Part shown: in pieces, positions 7,368 to 11,539 of the stretch | Layout: the number at the start of each line of letters is the position of its first letter | How positions within the stretch are numbered: position 1 is the first letter of the stretch | Notes under the pieces: model-generated | The model's input: the letters and a program-made list of their open reading frames with translations, nothing else | Databases searched by the model: none | Told to the model about the DNA's origin: nothing | Source of the DNA: Thermoleophilia bacterium | GTDB lineage: Bacteria; Actinomycetota; Thermoleophilia; Gaiellales; SKUG01 | Assembly: GCA_020438525.1 (NCBI GenBank) | Contig: JAGQUL010000068.1 | Span: forward strand, 1,744-13,282 | Direction of reading: 5' to 3' | DNA: 11,539 nucleotides | Made by a program: the position numbers and the translations under genes

Positions 7368-7940
7368 TCAGCCAAGGCCGCTGCCGGCGATCACTTCCGC
7401 GAGCAGCACGAGCAGCAGCAGCGTGCACGTTCCCAGCAGCAGCCAGAGCGAGATCGGCCACGCCTTCTGTGGCTGCTCGACGCCGTGCAGCCACGCGGGG
7501 TCGACCGCGTCGTCGGCGACCCAGGCCTGCACGAGCGCGGTGGTGGAGCGCGCCCCCATGAACGAGTCGCGGGTCGCGTCGACCGCCTGCATGCCGATCT
7601 CGGCGGCGTCCTCGTCGAGCTCGCACAGCTCGGCACGGATCGCGAGCACGCCGAGCACGTCGCGGCACGCACCGAGCGAGCCGAGCAGCTGCACGTGTGC
7701 ATCGCGTGCCGACGGCGGCGGCACGAGCCCGGTCGCGAACTCGCCCGAGGTGTGCGCGCGGTACTGCGCGCGACGCAGCTCGCCGGCGAGGTCCTGCGGA
7801 TCGATCCCGGTGCGCCACGCGCGGCCGCCGAACACGCGCTGGCAGCTGCGCACCGCAGGCTCCCACGACGCCCAGAGGTGGTCGATGCCATCCGCGTAGC
7901 GGATCGCGAGCTGCTCGTTGGCGACGTGCTGCTGCTTCAT
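7368..7940 (-). CDS. Unrecognised protein with a single C-terminal membrane helix
   Basis: Function unknown. From the ATG at 7938-7940 (MKQQHVANEQ) it has 190 residues: a soluble, mostly helical, alanine- and aspartate-rich domain (1-158, with cysteines at 33, 92 and 106) and one hydrophobic segment (about 162-184, PISLWLLLGTCTLLLLVLL) followed by six residues. There is no N-terminal signal, so it looks tail-anchored with the main domain in the cytoplasm. The start is supported by GGAGGT ten bases upstream and a second AGGT five bases upstream; the frame extends further up only as a shadow. It follows thiL on the same strand with a 77-base gap containing a hairpin. The segment CQRVFGGRAWRTGIDPQDLAGELRR does not match a family I know. 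Confidence 0.75.
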   Translation of the reverse strand: MKQQHVANEQLAIRYADGIDHLWASWEPAVRSCQRVFGGRAWRTGIDPQDLAGELRRAQYRAHTSGEFATGLVPPPSARDAHVQLLGSLGACRDVLGVLAIRAELCELDEDAAEIGMQAVDATRDSFMGARSTTALVQAWVADDAVDPAWLHGVEQPQKAWPISLWLLLGTCTLLLLVLLAEVIAGSGLG

Positions 7941-7990
7941 GGTTGACCTGACCTCCAACACCGCTCGTTCCCGCGCGCGCGAGCCTTGAA

Positions 7991-8008
7991 CCTGCGGGAA
8001 CCCGCAGG
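7991..8008 (-). terminator. Perfect 8-bp inverted repeat just after thiL
   Basis: CCTGCGGG (7991-7998) and CCCGCAGG (8001-8008) are perfect arms separated by AA, so an RNA would form a 7-bp stem with a GAAC-type tetraloop. On the minus strand it begins nine bases after the thiL stop (8018-8020) and is followed by only two T residues. It is a plausible partial terminator between thiL and the tail-anchored protein gene. Confidence 0.35.
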
Positions 8009-8017
8009 ATGCCGGCC

Positions 8018-8950
8018 TCAACGGTGCAGGAATCCGGGCGGCAGCTCGACCTGCGAGCCGTCGCACAGGAACCGGGCGACCGGATCACCATCGACGCACC
8101 GGCCCACGACCGTGAGTCCGAGCGTCGGATCGGCATCGCGAAGGCTCGAGCGCAGCGCATCATGCCGCTCGGGTGCCACGGTGGCGAGCAGCTCGTAGTC
8201 GTCGCCGTAGGTCGCCGCGGCAACGGGATCGTCGATCCCCGGCGCGAGCGGAAGCTCCCGGATCGCGATCTCGATTCCCACGCCCGAGGCCTCCGCCAGG
8301 TTCGCCGCATCGCGGGCGATCCCGTCGGAGATGTCGGTCATCGCCGAAACGTGCCGTGCCAGCGCCGCACCGGCACGAAGGCGATCAGGGGGCTCCGGCA
8401 GCAGCGCCGCGCGGTCGCCTGCGTGATCGCCGTGCCCGCTCGACGCCGCACCGAGCTGACCGGTGACGACCACCAGGTCGCCGACGTGAGCACCCGCGCG
8501 CGTGATGAAGGCGGAGGCTCGCGGAGCACCGCGTCGACCGACGACCGTCACCACCAGCCCCAGCGGGCCCGGCGTTCGGCACAGGTCGCCGCCCACGAGC
8601 GGCATGCCCTGCTCGCGACCGCGCTCGGCGACGCCCGCGACCGCATCGACCGCGTCCGTCCAGCCGTCGGGCGGCACGAGCACCGAGCAGGTCATCGCGC
8701 GCGGGAGCGCACCCATCGCGGCGAGGTCGCTGATCGCTCGCGCAGCAGCGCGCCGACCGAGCGCGCGCGCCGGCATGGCGAGCGGCGCGTGCACGCCCTG
8801 CACCGTGGCATCGGTGGAGATGCACAGCCCGTCGCTGCCGGCGCGAACGACGGCTGCGTCGTCGCCGACGCTCGGATCGCAGAGCTCGTGGATGCGGCGC
8901 AGCGCCTGCTGCTCGTCTCGGACTGGTCGATCGTGGTGGTCTCGCGCCAT
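8018..8950 (-). CDS. thiL: Thiamine-monophosphate kinase
   Basis: Phosphorylates thiamine monophosphate to thiamine diphosphate with ATP, the last step of cofactor synthesis; cytoplasmic, AIR-synthase/PurM-like fold. The 310-residue length is usual. Family motifs in order: VGDDAAV (28-34), STDATVQGVHAP (45-56), LGRRAAARAISDLAAMGALP (64-83), GGDLCRTPGPL (120-130), MTDISDGIARD (204-214) and YGDDYELL (248-255). These supply the aspartates for the metals and ATP. The ATG at 8948-8950 has AGGGA six bases upstream. No other thiamine gene is in the window; it is divergent from glpD. No TPP riboswitch consensus was recognised upstream, so regulation may lie in the shared spacer with its 15-bp inverted repeat. 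Confidence 0.96.
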   Translation of the reverse strand: MARDHHDRPVRDEQQALRRIHELCDPSVGDDAAVVRAGSDGLCISTDATVQGVHAPLAMPARALGRRAAARAISDLAAMGALPRAMTCSVLVPPDGWTDAVDAVAGVAERGREQGMPLVGGDLCRTPGPLGLVVTVVGRRGAPRASAFITRAGAHVGDLVVVTGQLGAASSGHGDHAGDRAALLPEPPDRLRAGAALARHVSAMTDISDGIARDAANLAEASGVGIEIAIRELPLAPGIDDPVAAATYGDDYELLATVAPERHDALRSSLRDADPTLGLTVVGRCVDGDPVARFLCDGSQVELPPGFLHR

Positions 8951-8990
8951 GCTCCATCCCTACCCGCTCGCCGCACGAGCCGCCGTGTGC

Positions 8991-9025
8991 GCAACGAAAT
9001 CGGGCGTGAGGCCCGATTTCGTTGC
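8991..9025. repeat. Perfect 15-bp inverted repeat between thiL and glpD
   Basis: GCAACGAAATCGGGC (8991-9005) and GCCCGATTTCGTTGC (9011-9025) are exact reverse complements around GTGAG. The repeat is 41 bases upstream of the thiL ATG and 51 bases upstream of the glpD ATG, ending 17 bases before the candidate glpD -35. Because both genes point away from it, it is not an ordinary terminator of either. It may be an operator, a 5' leader hairpin of thiL, or a copy of a dispersed repeated palindrome. Confidence 0.9.
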
Positions 9026-9033
9026 CTGGAGGC

Positions 9034-9055
9034 GGGGGAACGTTGGGGGGGCGGG
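9034..9055 (+). other. G-quadruplex-type G-rich tract before glpD
   Basis: Runs of five G (9034-9038), seven G (9045-9051) and three G (9053-9055) fit the four-tract pattern G3N6G3N1G3N1G3 on the plus strand. The tract spans the candidate glpD -35. Folding in the cell is not shown by sequence alone. Confidence 0.5.
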
Positions 9056-9070
9056 CGATTCGGGCATGAT
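9043..9070 (+). promoter_or_regulatory. Candidate leaderless promoter of glpD
   Basis: TTGGGG (9043-9048), a 16-base spacer and CATGAT (9065-9070) resemble a -35/-10 pair. The -10 ends six bases before the glpD ATG at 9077, so transcription would start at about the first codon. No good Shine-Dalgarno precedes the ATG (GATGCAGGC), consistent with a leaderless mRNA. Confidence 0.4.
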
Positions 9071-9076
9071 GCAGGC

Positions 9077-10726
9077 ATGACGACGACCCCGAGCGATCCG
9101 GCGCGACCGGCAGGCTTTCGTGCTGCCGACCGCGCCGACGAGCTTGCCGCGATGGCGGGCGAGCCGCTCGACGTGCTCGTCGTGGGCGGCGGGATCACCG
9201 GCGCAGGCGTCGCGCTCGATGCCGCATCGCGCGGGCTGCGCGTCGGGATCGTGGAGCGAGACGACTGGGCATGCGGTACGTCGTCTCGCTCGTCGAAGAT
9301 GATCCATGGCGGGCTGCGCTACCTCGCCACCGGCGATGTCGGCGTGGTGCGCGAGAGCCTGCACGAGCGGGCACGCATCCAGCGCAACGCCGCGCACCTC
9401 GTGCGGCCGTTGTCGATGCTGCTGCCGGTGTACGGTCGAGGCGTGCTGCCGCTGCAGCGTGCCAAGCTCGCGGCCGGGCTGTGGACGTACGAGGCGCTTG
9501 GCCATCGCCGCGCGGCCGGCGGCCTGCACACGTGGCGCAGCCTTCGCGAGCTCACCCGGATGGTTCCGGGCGTGGCGGTGGATTCCGTCGCCGGAGGCGG
9601 TCGGCTTCGCGGAGCCCAGCACTATCACGACGCGAGCGCCGACGACGTGCGGCTGGTCATGGCCGTGCTGCGAACCGCTCGAGCGCACGGCGCGCTCGCG
9701 GCGAACGGCACCCCCGTGCTGCGGCTGCTGCGCGACGGCGAGCGTGTCGTGGGCGCCGTGGTCGGCGGTGATGCGGCTGCAGCCGTGCCGGGCGCACGCG
9801 GCGGCGAGCTGGAGATCGAGGCGAAGGTCGTGGTGAACGCCGCCGGCGTGTGGGCCGACAAGGTGCTCGGCGCCGGCGACGACGACGTGCCGATCGGATT
9901 CAAGGTGCTGCCGAGCAAGGGCATCCACCTCACCGTGCGTCGAGACCGGGTCGGGATCGAGTCGGGGATCGCGTTCTTCGAGCAGACCGGCAACTCCAAC
10001 GTGTTCCTCGAGCCGTGGCAGGACGACCTCGCGTTCATCGGAACGAGCGACGAGCCCTACCAAGGCGACCTTGCATCACCCGTGGCGACCGAGGACGACA
10101 TTGCTGCCATGCTCGCCAAGGTCAACCAGTTCCTGCGCACGCCGCTCGAGCGCGGCGATGTGGTGTCGAGCTGGGCGGGCCTGCGCCCGCTCGTCGCACC
10201 CGAGCACGACGGAGGCGAGTCGAAGGACGTCTCGCGCCGACACCTGCTCGTGGAGCGTGCCGGGATCCTCACGATCACCGGCGGCAAGCTCACGTCGTAT
10301 CGAGCGATGGCCGAGCACACCGTGGATGCCGCCATGCACCAGCTCGGCCGCAGGGCACGGTGCGTGACGCGCGAGCTGCGGCTCGAAGGATGCCGCGACC
10401 TGCCGACGTCCGGCGAGGTCGAGGAGCTCGCCTACGCGCTCGGCAGCACGCGCGCCGATGCGCGACACCTGATGCGACGTCACGGTGCGAACGTCCCGTA
10501 CCTGCTGCAGCTCGTTCGCGAGCGTCCCGAGCTCGCTGGTCGCCTGCATCCGGAACGCCCGTACCTCGCGGTGGAGGCTGCCTGGGCGGCCAGCCACGAG
10601 CAGGCGCTCGACGTGGAATCGGTGCTGGAGCGACGAACGCGGATCGCGCTCGAGACGCGCGACCCGCAGCGAGCGACCGACGCGGTCCTCGCTGCGCTCG
10701 ACGACGACATCGCCGCGATCGCCTGA
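9077..10726 (+). CDS. glpD: FAD-dependent glycerol-3-phosphate dehydrogenase
   Basis: Oxidises sn-glycerol 3-phosphate to dihydroxyacetone phosphate, passing electrons to the quinone pool; peripheral at the inner face of the membrane. The 549-residue protein has the FAD dinucleotide fold VVGGGITGAG (35-44), the family block CGTSSRSSKMIHGGLRYL (66-83), RPLSMLLPVYG (110-120), a substrate-domain segment with HYHDASADDVRL, the second FAD contact GGKLTSYRAMAEHTVD, and a C-terminal helical DAO_C domain. Length fits the family (about 500-580). The ATG at 9077 is chosen as the nearest in-frame ATG before the N-terminal extension; the same frame is open back to 8009 only as a thiL shadow. No glpK, glpF or glpR is adjacent. 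It is divergent from thiL and convergent with the kinase-ATPase gene 16 bases away. Confidence 0.96.
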   Translation: MTTTPSDPARPAGFRAADRADELAAMAGEPLDVLVVGGGITGAGVALDAASRGLRVGIVERDDWACGTSSRSSKMIHGGLRYLATGDVGVVRESLHERARIQRNAAHLVRPLSMLLPVYGRGVLPLQRAKLAAGLWTYEALGHRRAAGGLHTWRSLRELTRMVPGVAVDSVAGGGRLRGAQHYHDASADDVRLVMAVLRTARAHGALAANGTPVLRLLRDGERVVGAVVGGDAAAAVPGARGGELEIEAKVVVNAAGVWADKVLGAGDDDVPIGFKVLPSKGIHLTVRRDRVGIESGIAFFEQTGNSNVFLEPWQDDLAFIGTSDEPYQGDLASPVATEDDIAAMLAKVNQFLRTPLERGDVVSSWAGLRPLVAPEHDGGESKDVSRRHLLVERAGILTITGGKLTSYRAMAEHTVDAAMHQLGRRARCVTRELRLEGCRDLPTSGEVEELAYALGSTRADARHLMRRHGANVPYLLQLVRERPELAGRLHPERPYLAVEAAWAASHEQALDVESVLERRTRIALETRDPQRATDAVLAALDDDIAAIA

Positions 10727-10748
10727 CCGCGACGCAGGCGCCTCAGGC
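10721..10748. terminator. Inverted repeat built from two convergent stop codons
   Basis: GCCTGA (10721-10726, Ala codon plus glpD stop) and TCAGGC (10743-10748, the reverse complement of the stop and last Ala codon of the opposing gene) are perfect arms around 16 bases. Inside lies the 8-bp palindrome AGGCGCCT (10736-10743). It could act as a bidirectional terminator; no T-tract is present. Confidence 0.3.
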
Positions 10749-11186
10749 CTCGTTGGGAATCGGGATGCGCAGTCGCAGCGACGTGCCCTGACCCGGGGCG
10801 GAGTGCACCCCGATCCGTGCCCCAAGCTCGCGGGCCGTTCGAAGCACGCGCGCGAGGTGCGTGTCCATCGTCTGCGCATCGAGCTGGAACGCCTCGGTGC
10901 CGTGGCCGTGGTCACGCACGCGCAGCCACACCTCGTCGGCCGCCGTGACCTCTACCGACGCGGCGGTGGTGCCGGCGTGCATCGACACGTTGAGCAGCGC
11001 CTCGCGAACGAGCTCGTCGAGCACGTGCACGAGCCGCACCGGCTGGATGTCCTCGCCCGAGTACGAGAACGTCACGTGCAGACCGTAGCGCTCGTCGGCA
11101 TCCGCGATTGCAGCCTCGATCGCGCCGCGCAGGTCGTGGTGGGTGCGATTGATCGGTTCGACCAGTGAGACGAGCTGGGCGGTCAT
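10743..11186 (-). CDS. Orphan histidine-kinase-type ATPase domain protein
   Basis: A 147-residue protein consisting almost only of an ATP-binding (HATPase_c) domain like that of NarX/DesK-type sensor kinases. The N box is REALLNVSMHA (E62, N66, H70), the G1 box is VRDHGHG (D92, G94, G96), and a glycine-rich end (GARIGVHSAPGQG, 122-134) leads into LRLRIP. Before it are about 50 residues (EPINRTHHDLRGAIEAAI) that resemble only the tail of a dimerisation domain; the expected H-box (ELHD type) and the spacing to the N box are missing. It may act on a separate histidine protein, act like an anti-sigma kinase, or be a decayed kinase. Start: the ATG at 11184-11186 (MTAQLVSL) has AAGGA seven bases upstream, better than the ATG at 11213, which would add nine residues. 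It is convergent with glpD and downstream of the ThiF-like gene. Confidence 0.8.
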   Translation of the reverse strand: MTAQLVSLVEPINRTHHDLRGAIEAAIADADERYGLHVTFSYSGEDIQPVRLVHVLDELVREALLNVSMHAGTTAASVEVTAADEVWLRVRDHGHGTEAFQLDAQTMDTHLARVLRTARELGARIGVHSAPGQGTSLRLRIPIPNEA

Positions 11187-11259
11187 CGGTGCGTCCTTAC
11201 GTTCGTCGTGCATCGAATTCGACGCTACCCCGGGTCGATTGCAGAACGATTACAGCCAC

Positions 11260-11300
11260 GTTCGACGAGCGAACATACCTGTAGAAATGCCTGCTCACAG
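11260..11300 (-). promoter_or_regulatory. Candidate promoter and overlapping operator of the ATPase-domain gene
   Basis: On the minus strand CTGTGA (11300-11295), a 17-base spacer and TATGTT (11277-11272) resemble a -35/-10 pair, with about 75 bases of leader before the ATG at 11186. An inverted repeat, GTTCG (11260-11264) and CGAAC (11270-11274) around five bases, overlaps the -10 and could be a repressor site. The rest of the 120-base spacer (11187-11306) shows only the AAGGA ribosome-binding site. Confidence 0.3.
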
Positions 11301-11306
11301 TGATGT

Positions 11307-11539
11307 TCAGGCAGCTGCCCGCAGCGATTCGCAGCGGGCGCACGAGCGCGTGGCAGGACCCTCGACGAACCGCGATCGGAGCGTCGACAGGTCGAACTCG
11401 AGCTCACGGCCCACGAGCACCGGATCGGCGACCCCGGCGAGCCAGTTCACGCACTGCGCCACGATCATGCTCGCCGCAGCGGTGTCGCCCCAGCCGACCG
11501 CGGGCAGCTCCGGGCACTCGCGGTCGCGACAGGCGCTCA
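11307..11539 (-). CDS. C-terminal end of a ThiF/MoeB-like adenylyltransferase (partial)
   Basis: The last 76 codons of a gene that begins beyond the right edge. The frame reads SACRDRECPEL, then AASMIVAQCVNWLAG, VGRELEFDLSTLR and finally RSCARCESLRAAA before the TGA at 11307-11309. Alanine-rich helix, GRELxFDLxTLR strand and a closing CxxC match the C-terminal part of ThiF/MoeB/E1-like enzymes, where two CxxC pairs hold a structural zinc. Here the first pair would be CRDREC (CxxxxC) and the second CARC, a looser spacing than usual. Such enzymes adenylate the C-terminus of sulfur-carrier or ubiquitin-like proteins, or of peptides. The nucleotide-binding region is outside the window, so the subfamily and substrate cannot be told. 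It is on the same strand as, and 120 bases upstream of, the orphan ATPase gene. Confidence 0.6.
   Translation of the reverse strand, partial: SACRDRECPELPAVGWGDTAAASMIVAQCVNWLAGVADPVLVGRELEFDLSTLRSRFVEGPATRSCARCESLRAAA

Noticed and set aside
7972..7981. Alternating (CG)5 run, possible Z-DNA
   Set aside because: Only ten bases in very GC-rich DNA; such runs are expected by chance.
7237..8310. In-frame upstream extension of the receiver protein to 493 residues
   Set aside because: The extension is an Arg-rich shadow of the tail-anchored protein gene and thiL; the receiver fold begins just after the ATG at 7236.
8009..9076. In-frame upstream extension of glpD (frame open from 8009)
   Set aside because: It runs antisense through thiL, which has clear family motifs; glpD homology starts after 9077.
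8951..9076. TPP riboswitch upstream of thiL
   Set aside because: The conserved CUGAGA and downstream helix sequences were not found on the minus strand.
11260..11283. Actinobacterial LexA/SOS box around CGAACATAC
   Set aside because: Only the left half-site matches CGAACNNNNGTTCG; the right half reads CTGTA.
1..11539. CRISPR array, tRNA or rRNA gene, insertion sequence or attachment site
   Set aside because: No regularly spaced direct repeats, no tRNA-like cloverleaf or rRNA signature, no transposase or integrase and no flanking terminal repeats were seen on reading both strands.

Overview
The window is high-GC bacterial DNA with dense genes, short spacers and frequent GTG/ATG ambiguity. 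Several genes start without a visible Shine-Dalgarno but with a -10-like hexamer 6-7 bases before the start codon, a leaderless layout common in Actinobacteria. Together with the GAF/HD-GYP protein style this suggests an actinobacterium, perhaps of the Thermoleophilia (Solirubrobacter/Patulibacter-like). That placement is an inference from style, not from a marker alignment.

Layout, left to right. (1) 3-890, minus: nfo, endonuclease IV, preceded on the same strand by an unrecognised 199-residue gene (928-1527). (2) 1637-3130, plus: gltX, glutamyl-tRNA synthetase, divergent from the unknown gene across a 109-base promoter region. (3) 3226-4260, plus: a thermolysin-like (M4) metalloprotease with a glycine-rich, three-segment membrane-like N-terminus in place of the usual signal peptide and propeptide. 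(4) 4432-6801, plus: a 789-residue membrane protein with three GAF-like regions and an HD-GYP (cyclic-di-GMP phosphodiesterase type) domain. It converges on a stand-alone receiver protein (6829-7236, minus) whose upstream region can fold into competing hairpins. (5) 7368-7940, minus: an unknown protein with one C-terminal membrane helix, downstream of thiL (8018-8950, minus). (6) thiL and glpD (9077-10726, plus) are divergent across 126 bases that hold a perfect 15-bp inverted repeat and a G-quadruplex-type G-rich tract. (7) 10743-11186, minus: a small protein consisting only of a histidine-kinase-type ATPase domain, convergent with glpD. (8) 11307-11539, minus: the C-terminal end of a ThiF/MoeB-like E1-type protein running off the window.

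Functionally the window mixes housekeeping genes (DNA repair, tRNA charging, thiamine diphosphate synthesis, glycerol-3-phosphate oxidation) with signalling parts: HD-GYP output, a receiver without output domain and a kinase ATPase domain without phosphoacceptor domain. No mobile element, CRISPR array, tRNA or rRNA was seen. No complete new multi-gene system can be claimed. The most unusual items are the membrane-tethered M4-like protease, the folded leader upstream of the receiver gene, and the thiL/glpD inverted repeat. No gene-free stretch exceeds 300 bases; the largest spacers (4261-4431, 7237-7367, 8951-9076, 11187-11306) are each described.
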